A stretch of 33,254 nt of DNA from Citreimonas sp042096055 (GCF_042096055.1 NZ_JBELMH010000035.1:1-33254), one strand, 5' to 3'. Shown: positions 1-7,311, counted from the first letter of the stretch. Numbers and translations: made by a program. The notes: generated from the sequence alone by a model not told the origin.

Positions 1-225
1 TCGTGCACGGCGGATGGCGGGCTGATGTATTCGTGGCGGCTGATCCTCGCCCCGCCCGAGGTGCTGGACTACGTCGCCGCGCACGAGGTTGCGCACCTGG
101 CGCAGATGAACCATTCGCCCGCGTTCTGGGCCGTGGTCGAGCGGCTTTACGGCGACTGGCGCGCGCCGCGGGCGTGGTTGCGCGACAACGGCGCCGGGCT
201 GCACCGCTACCGCTTCGACGGCTGA
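1..225 (+). CDS. YgjP-like (SprT/M48-type) metal-dependent hydrolase, C-terminal part
   Basis: The reading frame is open at the left edge, so only about the last 74 residues are seen and the true start lies outside the window. The visible part carries the zinc-protease motif HEVAH (residues 28-32 of the visible piece), preceded by 'LAPPEVLDYVAAHE' and followed by a third histidine in 'MNHSPAFW'. This arrangement is typical of the YgjP/DUF45 metallopeptidase family, which keeps HExxH plus a nearby histidine near its C-terminus. The cellular substrate of this family is poorly known, and a cytoplasmic location is likely. It ends 50 bases before the GntR-type regulator on the same strand. The family call is firm because the motif context is highly conserved; the biological role is not. 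Confidence 0.85.
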   Translation, partial: SCTADGGLMYSWRLILAPPEVLDYVAAHEVAHLAQMNHSPAFWAVVERLYGDWRAPRAWLRDNGAGLHRYRFDG

Positions 226-256
226 GCGCGCGGCGACGCATTGACCTCGTTCGCGC

Positions 257-268
257 CTGTGATCACAG
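257..268. promoter_or_regulatory. Palindrome CTGTGATCACAG, candidate operator of the GntR regulator
   Basis: A perfect 12-base inverted repeat with no spacer ends 7 bases before the ATG of the GntR-family gene. Its position over the translation-start region, where a Shine-Dalgarno would be expected but is weak, suits autoregulation. GntR/FCD proteins commonly bind short palindromes next to their own gene. Binding by this protein is inferred, not shown. Confidence 0.4.
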
Positions 269-275
269 TCGGGCC

Positions 276-926
276 ATGCAGGTCCAGCCCCGTATCCCCG
301 ACTCGGCCCAATCGGCGCATGACAAGGTCTATCGCGGGCTGCGCACGCGCATTCTGCACGGCCAGATCGCGCCCGGGGCGGCGCTGACGCTACGCGGGAT
401 CGGGCGCGAGTTCGGCGTCTCGATGACGCCCGCGCGCGAGGCGGTGCAGCGGCTGGTGGCCGAAGGCGCGCTGTCGATGTCGTCGTCGGGGCGCGTCGCC
501 ACGCCCGAACTGTCGAACGAGCGGATCGAGGAACTGGCCGCCCTGCGCGCGCTGATCGAGGTCGAACTGGCCAGCCGCGCGCTGCCGCGGGCGCACATGG
601 CGCTGATCGACCGGTTGCAGGCGATCGACCACCACATCGCCGACGTGGTCAGCAACCGCGACGCGGTGGGCTACATCCGCGCGAACCTGGAATTCCACCG
701 CACGCTGTACCTGCGCGCGCAGGCGCCCGCGATGCTGGCGATGTGCGAAACCGTGTGGCTGCAGCTGGGGCCGACGATGCGCGCGCTCTACGGCCGGCTG
801 CGCCGGACCGAGCCGCCACAATACCACCGGCTGATCATCGCCGCGCTGAAAGCCGGGGACGAGCCGGGCCTGCGGCTGGCGGTGCGCTCGGACGTCACGC
901 AGGGCCTGCGCATGCTGGCGAGTTAA
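276..926 (+). CDS. GntR-family transcriptional regulator, FCD (FadR) subfamily
   Basis: The 216-residue protein starts with a winged helix-turn-helix (about residues 12-75, including 'YRGLRTRILHGQIAPG' and 'TPAREAVQRLVAEGAL'). An all-helical FCD effector-binding domain follows, with the typical 'NLEFHRTLYLRA' segment. FCD-type GntR proteins usually bind a small organic acid, often with a metal held by histidine and aspartate, and release DNA. I chose ATG 276 because the homologous part begins a few residues later and the upstream open frame is only a shadow of the metalloprotease. The stop lies 5 bases before the antiporter start, so the two genes are probably co-transcribed. A 12-base palindrome just before the start may be its operator. 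The effector is unknown. Confidence 0.9.
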   Translation: MQVQPRIPDSAQSAHDKVYRGLRTRILHGQIAPGAALTLRGIGREFGVSMTPAREAVQRLVAEGALSMSSSGRVATPELSNERIEELAALRALIEVELASRALPRAHMALIDRLQAIDHHIADVVSNRDAVGYIRANLEFHRTLYLRAQAPAMLAMCETVWLQLGPTMRALYGRLRRTEPPQYHRLIIAALKAGDEPGLRLAVRSDVTQGLRMLAS

Positions 927-931
927 CGGCG

Positions 932-2098
932 ATGGCGCAGGCCTTCATCATGCTGGGGGTGCTGTTCCTCGCCGGGCTCGCGGCGGATGCGCTTGGCGCG
1001 CGCACGCGCCTGCCGCGGGTGACGCTGCTGCTGGTGCTGGGCATCGTGGCCGGGCCGTCGGTCCTGGGGCTGATCCCGGAGACCGCCTTCGACTGGTACG
1101 AGGCGCTGTCGACCGTCGCCCTGACCCTCGTCGCCTTCCTGCTGGGCGAGGCCTTCACCGCCGAGAAGCTGCGCGCGCATGGCCGGGCGATCCTGTCGGT
1201 GTCGCTGGGCGTCGTTCTTGCGACGCTGGCGGGCGTCGGCTTGGGCCTGTGGCTGCTGGGCGTGCCGCCGGAACTGGCGATCGCGCTGGCCGCGATCGCC
1301 ACCGCGACTGATCCTGCCGCGACGGGCGAGACCCTGCGCGAGGCCGGTGCGCGGGGTCCCTTCGCGGAAACGCTGAAGGGCGTGGTCGCGATCGACGATG
1401 CCTGGGGCATGATGGCCTTCGCGCTGGCGATCGTCGTCGCGCAGGGCATCGCCGCCGGCGTGGTCGAGGCGCATCACGTGACCCAAGCGCTGTGGGAAGT
1501 CGGCGGAGCTTTCGCACTCGGCCTCGGGCTGGGGCTGCCGGCGGCATACCTGACCGGGCGGCTGCGGCCGGGCGAGCCCACGCGGCTCGAGGCGCTGGGG
1601 CTGGTCTTCCTTGCGGCGGGGCTGTCGCTGTGGCTCGGCTTGTCCTTCCTGCTGGCGGCGATGACGACCGGCGCGGTGATCGCCAACCTGGCCAGTCATC
1701 ACGACCGCGCCTTTTCCGAGATCGAGGCGATCGAGACGCCGTTTCTCGTGCTGTTCTTCGTGCTGGCCGGGGCGGCGATCGACTGGAGGTCCGTCGTGGG
1801 GCTGGGGGCGCTCGGCGCGCTGTACGTCGGTCTGCGGGTCGCCGCGCGCGTGGCGGGTGGCTGGGTCGGCGGGCAAATCGGCGGCATGGGCGCGCGCGAA
1901 AGCCTGTGGATCGGCCCAAGCTTGCTGGCTCAGGCCGGCGTGGCGGTGGGCATGGCGCTGGTGGCCGCGCAGGCGTTGCCTGAGCACGCCGACACGATCC
2001 TTGCACTGACCATCGGCACCACGGTCCTGTTCGAACTGCTGGGTCCGCTCGCGCTCATGCGCGCCGTGCGGTCGCTGCCCGGGACGGGCGCGAACTAG
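932..2098 (+). CDS. Cation:proton antiporter (monovalent cation:H+ antiporter family)
   Basis: This 388-residue, strongly hydrophobic protein has roughly a dozen membrane segments and belongs to the Na+/H+ exchanger fold (PF00999). Motifs visible are 'TDPAAT' around residues 126-131 (the unwound helix of the fold) and 'AIDDAW' around 153-158. Paired acidic residues at that position are the ion-binding site in electrogenic members such as NapA/NhaA-type antiporters. The likely role is exchange of Na+ or K+ for protons at the inner membrane. ATG 932 was chosen because the hydrophobic domain starts directly behind it and it follows the GntR stop by 5 bases, although its Shine-Dalgarno is poor. 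The gene ends convergently with accA, and the two TAG stops interlock in one CTAG. The ion transported cannot be read from sequence. Confidence 0.88.
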   Translation: MAQAFIMLGVLFLAGLAADALGARTRLPRVTLLLVLGIVAGPSVLGLIPETAFDWYEALSTVALTLVAFLLGEAFTAEKLRAHGRAILSVSLGVVLATLAGVGLGLWLLGVPPELAIALAAIATATDPAATGETLREAGARGPFAETLKGVVAIDDAWGMMAFALAIVVAQGIAAGVVEAHHVTQALWEVGGAFALGLGLGLPAAYLTGRLRPGEPTRLEALGLVFLAAGLSLWLGLSFLLAAMTTGAVIANLASHHDRAFSEIEAIETPFLVLFFVLAGAAIDWRSVVGLGALGALYVGLRVAARVAGGWVGGQIGGMGARESLWIGPSLLAQAGVAVGMALVAAQALPEHADTILALTIGTTVLFELLGPLALMRAVRSLPGTGAN

Positions 2099-3057
2099 GC
2101 CGCGAGGCCCCGGTCGCCGAGATGCAGGAACTTGTCGCGCCGCGCCTTGACCAGCGCCGCACCGTCGAGGTCGTCGAGATCGGCCAGCATGGCGGCAATG
2201 GTCGCGCCCACCTGCTCGATCGCCGCGCGCGGGTCGCGATGCGCGCCGCCAAGCGGTTCGGGAATCACGCGGTCGGCGACACCCAGCTTGTGCAGGTCCT
2301 GGGCGGTCAGGCGCAGCGCCTCTGCGGCCTCGCGCATCTTGTCGGAATCCTTCCACAGGATCGACGCGCAGCCTTCGGGCGAGATTACGGAATAGACCGA
2401 GTGTTCCAGCATCGCGACCCGGTTCGCCGTGGCGAAGGCCACCGCGCCACCCGAGCCGCCCTCGCCGATGATCACGCTGACCAGCGGCACGCCGATCTGC
2501 AGGCATTTCTCGGTCGCGCGCGCGATCGCCTCCGACTGGCCGCGTTCCTCGGCGCCCTTGCCGGGATAGGCGCCGGGCGTGTCGACCAGCGTCACCACCG
2601 GCAGGCCGAAGCGGTCGGCCATGTCCATCAGGCGCACCGCCTTGCGGTAGCCTTCGGGGCGGGCCATGCCGAAGTTGCGGTGGATGCGCGATTGCGTGTC
2701 GTTGCCCTTCTCGTGGCCGATCACCACGACGGGGCGGTCGTTCAGCCGCGCGAGGCCGCCCATCACCGCGGCGTCGTCGCCGAAGGTGCGGTCGCCGGCC
2801 AGCGGCGTGTACTCGGTGAACAGCGCCTCGATGTAGTCGCGGCAATGCGGGCGGTCGGGATGGCGGGCGACCTGGCATTTCCGCCAGGGCGACAATTTCT
2901 TGTAGAGATCGACCAGCATGGCCTCGGCCTTGCGGTCCAAAGCGGCGGCCTCCGAGCCGACGTCCATCTCGTCGTTGCCGCGGGCCATCGCGCGCAGTTC
3001 CTCGGCCTTGCCCTCGATTTCTGCCAAGGGTTTCTCGAAGTCGAGGTAATGCGTCAT
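2095..3057 (-). CDS. accA: Acetyl-CoA carboxylase, carboxyltransferase subunit alpha
   Basis: This 320-residue cytoplasmic enzyme subunit moves the carboxyl group from carboxybiotin to acetyl-CoA, together with AccD, in the first committed step of fatty-acid synthesis. It is full length for the family (about 315-320 residues), with the N-terminal 'LDFEKPLAEIEGKAEELR' helix and 'LSPWRKCQVARHPDRPH'. The crotonase-like core shows 'GHEKGNDTQSRIHRNFGM' and 'VDTPGAYPGKGAEERGQ', and the glycine-rich 'IGEGGSGGA' forms the oxyanion region. A good Shine-Dalgarno (AGGAG) precedes ATG 3057. It is not adjacent to accD, as is usual in alphaproteobacteria. Its stop overlaps that of the antiporter. Confidence 0.97.
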   Translation of the reverse strand: MTHYLDFEKPLAEIEGKAEELRAMARGNDEMDVGSEAAALDRKAEAMLVDLYKKLSPWRKCQVARHPDRPHCRDYIEALFTEYTPLAGDRTFGDDAAVMGGLARLNDRPVVVIGHEKGNDTQSRIHRNFGMARPEGYRKAVRLMDMADRFGLPVVTLVDTPGAYPGKGAEERGQSEAIARATEKCLQIGVPLVSVIIGEGGSGGAVAFATANRVAMLEHSVYSVISPEGCASILWKDSDKMREAAEALRLTAQDLHKLGVADRVIPEPLGGAHRDPRAAIEQVGATIAAMLADLDDLDGAALVKARRDKFLHLGDRGLAA

Positions 3058-3137
3058 GCCCGTCTCTCCTGCGTTGCAGCGCTGTATGCCGGTTGGGCCG
3101 GGCGGATGCAACATCGCGACCGGGCCCCGCGCCGGCC

Positions 3138-3734
3138 TCAGGCCAGCACGACCGGAACCACCGAGGCGACCAGCAGCGCGGCCATCGTCCAGTTGAACGC
3201 GCGCAGGCGCGTCGGGTTCGTCAGGATGCGGCGGACCTGCTGGCCCAGCACGATCCAGGTCGAGGTCGAGACGACCGAGACCGCCACGTAGGTCCCGGCG
3301 ACCCACAGCACCGCCGAGAGGTCACGTCCCGGCGCGTAGAGCGTGATCGCGCCCAGCGCCATGGACCACGCCTTGGGGTTGACCCACTGGAAACCCGCCG
3401 CCTGCAGGAAGCCGATCGGGCGGCCCGCCGCGGCCTCGGCCCTGTCGGGCGGGGCGGCATTGGCGATCTTCCAGGCGAGGTACAGAAGGTAGGCGATCGA
3501 CAGCGCCAGCAGGATCGTCTGCGCCATCGGCCAGACCTGGAAGACGCGCATCACGCCGAAGCCCACCAGCGCCACCATCGCCGGAAAGCCCAAGCCCACG
3601 CCCGCCATGTGCGGGATCGAGCGGACGAAGCCGAAATTCGCGCCCGACGCCATCAGCATGAGGTTGTTCGGCCCCGGCGAGATGACGGTGACGAAGGCGA
3701 AGGCGAGCAATGCGGCGAACAGGTCGAGTGTCAT
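3138..3734 (-). CDS. LysE/RhtB-family amino-acid exporter
   Basis: The 198-residue inner-membrane protein has about six hydrophobic segments. It carries the family signature near the N-terminus ('TVISPGPNNLMLMASGANFG', residues about 15-34) and 'WVNPKAWSMALGA' in the middle, both diagnostic of LysE/RhtB/threonine-efflux exporters. Members export basic or neutral amino acids or related metabolites; the substrate here is not determinable. It is divergent from an Lrp/AsnC-type regulator with 72 bases between the starts. This is the classic arrangement in which the Lrp-type protein senses the amino acid and switches on its exporter (as with LysG-LysE or Lrp-BrnFE elsewhere). The arrangement is seen; the regulation is inference. 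Confidence 0.93.
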   Translation of the reverse strand: MTLDLFAALLAFAFVTVISPGPNNLMLMASGANFGFVRSIPHMAGVGLGFPAMVALVGFGVMRVFQVWPMAQTILLALSIAYLLYLAWKIANAAPPDRAEAAAGRPIGFLQAAGFQWVNPKAWSMALGAITLYAPGRDLSAVLWVAGTYVAVSVVSTSTWIVLGQQVRRILTNPTRLRAFNWTMAALLVASVVPVVLA

Positions 3735-3742
3735 GGCGCAAT

Positions 3743-3758
3743 CATCGGCGCGCCGATG
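3743..3758. promoter_or_regulatory. 16-bp perfect palindrome in the LysE/Lrp divergent promoter
   Basis: CATCGGCGCGCCGATG is a perfect inverted repeat lying 9 bases upstream of the exporter ATG and 48 bases upstream of the Lrp-type ATG. It is the only such symmetry I noticed in the 72-base spacer. Lrp-type regulators are usually encoded divergently from their target and bind the shared region, so this is a candidate operator. It is more GC-rich than typical Lrp sites. Confidence 0.4.
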
Positions 3759-3806
3759 CGGTCAGGAATTGCAAAGACGCGCGTGCTGGAGGAAGCTGCG
3801 CAACAA

Positions 3807-4259
3807 ATGACGGATATGGACGAAATCGACGCGCGTATATTGCGCGTGCTGTCGCGCGACGGCCGGATCAGCAACCTCGCGCTGGCCGAGCGCGTGGGCC
3901 TGTCGCCGTCGGCCTGCCTGCGGCGTGTCGCGGCGCTCGAAAAGTCCGGCGTGATCACCGGTTACCGCGCCGTGCTGAGCCCCGAGAAGACCGGCATCGG
4001 CTTCGTCGCCTACGTGACCGTCGGGCTGGGCCAGCACACCAAGGCCGCGCAACAGGCGTTCGAGCGGGCGATGGAGGCCGCGCCGCAGGTGCGCGAGTGT
4101 CACAACATCACCGGCGCGGTGGAATATCTGCTGCGCGTCGAGGCCGAGAGCCTGGCCGCCTACAAGCATTTCCACACCGACATCCTCGGCGCGCTGCCGC
4201 AGGTGAACACGCTGCAGACCTTCGTGGTCATGGGCTCGCCCAAGGACGCGCGGGCCTAG
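3807..4259 (+). CDS. Lrp/AsnC-family transcriptional regulator
   Basis: The 150-residue protein shows the standard two-domain layout. An N-terminal helix-turn-helix ('DARILRVLSRDGRISNLALAE' region followed by 'GLSPSACLRRVAALEKSGVI') is followed by a C-terminal RAM ligand-binding domain with 'ITGAVEYLLRVEAES'. Length is normal for the family. ATG 3807 is preferred because GGAGGAAG lies 11 bases upstream; ATG 3816 (MDEIDAR) is a possible shorter start. The protein probably binds an amino acid and controls the divergent LysE-type exporter. Its TAG stop interlocks with the TAG of the convergent 5TM gene in a shared CTAG. The amino-acid ligand is unknown. Confidence 0.93.
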   Translation: MTDMDEIDARILRVLSRDGRISNLALAERVGLSPSACLRRVAALEKSGVITGYRAVLSPEKTGIGFVAYVTVGLGQHTKAAQQAFERAMEAAPQVRECHNITGAVEYLLRVEAESLAAYKHFHTDILGALPQVNTLQTFVVMGSPKDARA

Positions 4260-4846
4260 GATTCGGCGTGTCGCCGCGGGTCGGACGCCAGCGCGGCGCG
4301 GTCCAGCAGCATGGCGATGGCCATCGTGAAGATCAGGCACACGAGCACCAGCGGAACGGCGCGCGCCAGCACCGCCGCCGCGGCCGGCACCGGCAGCAGC
4401 ACGGCGGGCCAAAGCGCCATGCCGACCAGCACACCCAGCCACGCATAGTCCCGCGCCGTCCGCTCGGCCGGTCGGGTGCCCTGGGTCCAGCAGAAGCCGG
4501 CGATCGCGCTGAACAGCAACGCGGCGATTCCCGCGCCCGTCCCGGCGCCGCCGATCGACAGCCGCATGCCGATCGCCATCAGCAGCGCCACGGCACCGCC
4601 GCGCAGGCCCAAGAAGGCCGCGGCCAGCGCCACGGGCACGTTGCGCGGGTCGAGGTTGACGCCCTCGGCCACGCGCACGGGCATCGCCATCAGGGCAAGC
4701 GCCAGCGCCCCGAAAAGTGCGCCCGCCAGAAGCTGCAGTTGCGCGGGGTCCCAGACGGTCCGCGCGAGCATACCGTAGCCGGTGGCCACCAGCCCCAGCA
4801 GCGACAGCGTGCCGGCCCAGCCGGTGAGCAAGGTCAGTTCGATCAT
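4256..4846 (-). CDS. Stand-alone 5TM LytS/YhcK-type receptor-domain membrane protein
   Basis: The 196-residue protein is almost entirely transmembrane. Its first part matches the 5TMR-LYT sensory domain pattern: a segment ending 'MPVRVAEGVNLDPRNVPVAL' with the conserved D-x-R, then 'LGLRGGAVALLMAIGMRL' and 'GGAGTGAGIAALL'. In most proteins this domain is joined to a histidine kinase, GGDEF or similar output module. Here the chain ends after two or three more hydrophobic segments and a short basic tail, with no output domain in any frame behind it. It may sense a ligand for a partner protein or act as a small transporter. ATG 4846 is the first start in frame. It converges on the Lrp gene and no partner kinase lies nearby. 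Confidence 0.75.
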   Translation of the reverse strand: MIELTLLTGWAGTLSLLGLVATGYGMLARTVWDPAQLQLLAGALFGALALALMAMPVRVAEGVNLDPRNVPVALAAAFLGLRGGAVALLMAIGMRLSIGGAGTGAGIAALLFSAIAGFCWTQGTRPAERTARDYAWLGVLVGMALWPAVLLPVPAAAAVLARAVPLVLVCLIFTMAIAMLLDRAALASDPRRHAES

Positions 4847-4931
4847 GTCAGGCCCCCACCTGTTCAGGATGAGGGGCCATGGTGACGGGCGCGGGTTAAC
4901 GGCGGCCTGCCATATAGGATGCGACTAGAAT

Positions 4932-4954
4932 GCGCCGCATTTTCACGGCGGCGC
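4932..4954. terminator. Weak hairpin just after mcl1
   Basis: A 7-bp stem (GCGCCGC / GCGGCGC) with a 9-base loop begins directly after the mcl1 stop in the direction of minus-strand transcription. The following bases (ATTCTAGTC on the minus strand) are only mildly T-rich, so it is at best a weak intrinsic terminator. Confidence 0.35.
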
Positions 4955-4955
4955 G

Positions 4956-5915
4956 TCAGCGCGCGGCGATCATCTCGGACTGTTTCACGATCACTTCGGC
5001 CTGCTTGATCGACGCGATGTCGACCAGGCGGCCCTTGTAGACGGTCGCGCCCTCGCCGCGCGCCTTGGCCTGCTCCATGGCGTCCAGGATCTCGCGCGCT
5101 TCGGTCACGGCCTTGTCCGAGGGGGTGAAGACCTCGTTCGCGAGCGCGACCTGCTTGGGGTGGATGGCCCACTTGCCGACCATGCCCAGCGTGGCCGACC
5201 GCAGCGCCTGCGCGCGAAAGCCGTCGTCGTCCGAGAAGTCGCCGAAAGGGCCGTCGACCGGCAGCACGCCGTGGGTGCGGCAGGCCGCGACGATGGCCGC
5301 CTGCGCCCAGTGCCACGGGTCGGACCAGTGTTTCTGCCCCTCGTGCAGCATATAGTAGTTTTCCTGCGTGCCGCCGATGCCGGTGGTGGCCATGCCCATC
5401 GAGGCGGCGAAATCGGCGGCGCCCAGGCTCATGGCCTGAAGGCGGGGCGAGCCGGCGGCGATCTCTTCGACATGGGCGATGCCGGCGGCGGATTCGATGA
5501 TCACCTCGAAGGCGAGGCGGCGCTTGCGGCCGGTGGCGGTCTCGATCGCGGTGACCAGCGCATCGACGGCGTAGAGGTCGGCGGCGCAGCCGACCTTGGG
5601 GATCATGATCTGGTCCAGCCGGTCGGAGGCGCGTTCCAGCAGGTCGACCACGTCGCGGTACCAGTAGGGCGTGTCCAGCCCGTTGATCCGCACCGACAGC
5701 GTCTTGGCGCCCCAGTCGATGTCGCCGATGGCCTCGATGATCGCGTCGCGCGCCTTGGGCTTGTCGTCGGGCGAGACCGAATCCTCGAGGTCGAGGTTGA
5801 TCACGTCGGCGTCGCTTTTCGCCATCTTCTCGAAGATCGCGGGGCGCGAGCCGGGGCCGAAAAGCTGGCAACGATTCGGGCGGGCCGGCGGCTGGGGCTG
5901 GATGCGAAAGCTCAT
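4956..5915 (-). CDS. mcl1: L-malyl-CoA / beta-methylmalyl-CoA lyase
   Basis: The 319-residue protein is a HpcH/HpaI-CitE-type lyase matching Rhodobacter Mcl1 closely along its whole length. Mcl1 reversibly cleaves beta-methylmalyl-CoA to glyoxylate and propionyl-CoA, and malyl-CoA to glyoxylate and acetyl-CoA, in the ethylmalonyl-CoA pathway for acetate and C2 assimilation. Visible active-site elements are R76 in 'SVRINGLD', E141 in 'FEVIIESAAG' and D168 in 'LGAADFAASMG', the last two being the Mg2+ ligands known for this family. Start ATG 5915 gives 'MSFRIQPQPPARPNRCQLF', the conserved N-terminus; a longer in-frame extension is not credible. It is divergent from the D-amino-acid operon across 305 bases. 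Confidence 0.96.
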   Translation of the reverse strand: MSFRIQPQPPARPNRCQLFGPGSRPAIFEKMAKSDADVINLDLEDSVSPDDKPKARDAIIEAIGDIDWGAKTLSVRINGLDTPYWYRDVVDLLERASDRLDQIMIPKVGCAADLYAVDALVTAIETATGRKRRLAFEVIIESAAGIAHVEEIAAGSPRLQAMSLGAADFAASMGMATTGIGGTQENYYMLHEGQKHWSDPWHWAQAAIVAACRTHGVLPVDGPFGDFSDDDGFRAQALRSATLGMVGKWAIHPKQVALANEVFTPSDKAVTEAREILDAMEQAKARGEGATVYKGRLVDIASIKQAEVIVKQSEMIAAR

Positions 5916-6220
5916 GTTGCGTCCGTCGAGTAAGGAAATTGCGTTCGGTGTCACGTCGGAGTTATTAAATTGCCCAATGCTGCGCAAGCGAAAAGCACTG
6001 CGCCTCGGCCGGCCCCGGCTGCGCGCTGCTTGGGCAAGCATCTTCGCCGATGCGGGAAAAAACGCGCGCGATCTTGCGCGTGACGCCGGAATGCTGCGAA
6101 GGAAGCAAAGCATTTGCCCGCGTGCCGACGCATCGTCGCGCGAAACCGGCCCGCGCCCGACTGCGTGGCCCGACGGATGGACGCGCGGTTGGCCGCGCAT
6201 GCATGAGATAGGAGACCGCG
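5916..6220. other. 305-base spacer between divergent mcl1 and dgcN
   Basis: No convincing gene is present. The stretch holds the divergent promoters. A short A/T-rich patch (about 5961-5978) stands out in the GC-rich background and probably marks the mcl1 promoter. At 5969-5988 two half-matches to TTTGCAAA are separated by exactly four bases (10 of 16 positions agree), loosely resembling the site of ScfR/PccR-type short-chain-acyl regulators. At 6105-6117 the perfect inverted repeat GCAAA-gca-TTTGC occurs. The dgcN Shine-Dalgarno (AGGAG) is at 6210-6214. Confidence 0.5.
6105..6117. promoter_or_regulatory. Inverted repeat GCAAAGCATTTGC, candidate operator
   Basis: Five-base arms GCAAA/TTTGC around a 3-base centre lie 190 bases before mcl1 and 104 before dgcN. 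TTTGC/GCAAA arms are the core of RamB/ScfR-type sites that control acetate and propionate genes, which would fit mcl1. The short length makes chance occurrence possible. Confidence 0.3.
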
Positions 6221-7222
6221 ATGATCGAGACCCCGTACCTGCTGTTCCTGGGCGACGCGCCCGACGCTCTTGCGGCGAAGGTGGCGCAGGGCATCAAGGA
6301 CTGGCGCCCCGACAATTGCGTCGGCCAGTTCCGGCTGGACGGCTGCAAGGCCGACCTCGGCCTGCCCGACATGGACCTCGCGCAGGCGCGCGAGGCCGGC
6401 GCCAAGACGCTGGTGATCGGCGTGGCCAACCGCGGCGGCGTGATCGGCCCCGCCTGGAAGAAGGTGCTGGTCAACGCGCTCGAGGAGGGCTTCGACTTGG
6501 CGTCGGGCCTGCACAACCTGCTGCGCGAGGAGCCCGATCTGGTCGCGGTGGCCGAGGCAACGGGGCGCACCCTGCACGACGTGCGCGTGCCGGTGGTCGA
6601 CTACCCGATCGCCGACGGCGTCAAGCGCGCCGGCAAGCGCGTGCTGGCCGTGGGCACCGATTGCTCGGTCGGCAAGATGTACACCACGCTCGCCGTCGAC
6701 GCCGCGCTGCGCGAGAAGGGGGCGAAGAGCAGCTTCCGCGCCACCGGCCAGACCGGCATCCTGATCACCGGCGAGGGCGTGCCGCTGGACGCGGTGATCG
6801 CCGACTTCATGGCCGGCTCGATCGAGTGGCTGACGCCCGACAACGACCCGGACCACTGGGACGTGATCGAGGGGCAGGGCAGCCTGTACCACATCAGCTA
6901 TTCCGGCGTGACGCTGGCGCTGATCCACGGCGGCCAGCCCGATGCGCTGATCCTGTGCCACGAGCCGACGCGCAAGCACCTGCGCGGCCTGCCGGGCTAC
7001 GGCGTGCCCAGCCTCGAGGACCTGCGCGAGCTGTCGCTGCAGATGGCGCGGATCGCCAATCCCGACTGCCAGGTGGTCGGCGTGTCGATCAACACGCAGC
7101 ACATGTCCGAGGACGAGGCGCGCGCCTATTGCGCCGAGGTCGAGGGTCGGATGGGCCTGCCCACGGTGGACCCGTTCCGCCACGGCGCCGAGCGTCTGGC
7201 CGACGCCCTTCTTGCGATGTGA
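6221..7222 (+). CDS. dgcN: D-glutamate N-acetyltransferase (DUF1611 family)
   Basis: The 333-residue protein belongs to the DUF1611 family. One member in marine bacteria, DgcN, was shown to acetylate D-glutamate with acetyl-CoA. A P-loop-like 'GTDCSVGK' (residues 145-152) sits in the C-terminal domain, followed by 'FRATGQTGILITGEGVPLDAV' and 'EGQGSLYHISYSGVTLAL', both typical of the family. Start ATG 6221 has AGGAG 6 bases upstream. The next gene is the partner racemase DgcA, which strongly supports the DgcN call over an unspecified DUF1611 ATPase. Together they convert D-Glu to N-acetyl-D-Glu and then to N-acetyl-L-Glu. It is presumably cytoplasmic. No dedicated regulator gene is adjacent. 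Confidence 0.85.
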   Translation: MIETPYLLFLGDAPDALAAKVAQGIKDWRPDNCVGQFRLDGCKADLGLPDMDLAQAREAGAKTLVIGVANRGGVIGPAWKKVLVNALEEGFDLASGLHNLLREEPDLVAVAEATGRTLHDVRVPVVDYPIADGVKRAGKRVLAVGTDCSVGKMYTTLAVDAALREKGAKSSFRATGQTGILITGEGVPLDAVIADFMAGSIEWLTPDNDPDHWDVIEGQGSLYHISYSGVTLALIHGGQPDALILCHEPTRKHLRGLPGYGVPSLEDLRELSLQMARIANPDCQVVGVSINTQHMSEDEARAYCAEVEGRMGLPTVDPFRHGAERLADALLAM

Positions 7223-7231
7223 CGGGCCGGC

Positions 7232-7280
7232 GGGACGGACGCTCGCGCGCCGAGGCGCGCATCGCCCCGCCCGCCGTCCC
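7232..7280 (+). other. Nested hairpin between dgcN and dgcA
   Basis: The 89-base spacer contains an inner 7-bp perfect stem GCGCGCC/GGCGCGC (7245-7260) inside an outer 7-bp stem GGGACGG/CCGTCCC (7232-7238 with 7274-7280). There is no following T-run, so it is more likely an mRNA-processing or stability element, or a partial terminator, that lets dgcN and dgcA be expressed at different levels. Confidence 0.45.
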
Positions 7281-7311
7281 TTCGGCACCCAACGACAGCA
7301 GGAGCGAAGCC

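Noticed and set aside
257..268. Reading of TGTGATCACA as a CRP site
   Set aside because: The two pentamers are adjacent with no 6-base spacer, so it cannot bind CRP in the usual way; kept only as a possible GntR operator.
923..2878. A 651-residue open frame antisense to the antiporter and out of frame with accA
   Set aside because: Low-complexity Arg/Pro/Gly/His-rich shadow typical of GC-rich DNA; two real genes with clear homology occupy the same region.
5977..6230. An open stretch starting MLRKRKAL in the mcl1-dgcN spacer
   Set aside because: No ribosome site, no homology recognised, and it runs out of frame into dgcN.
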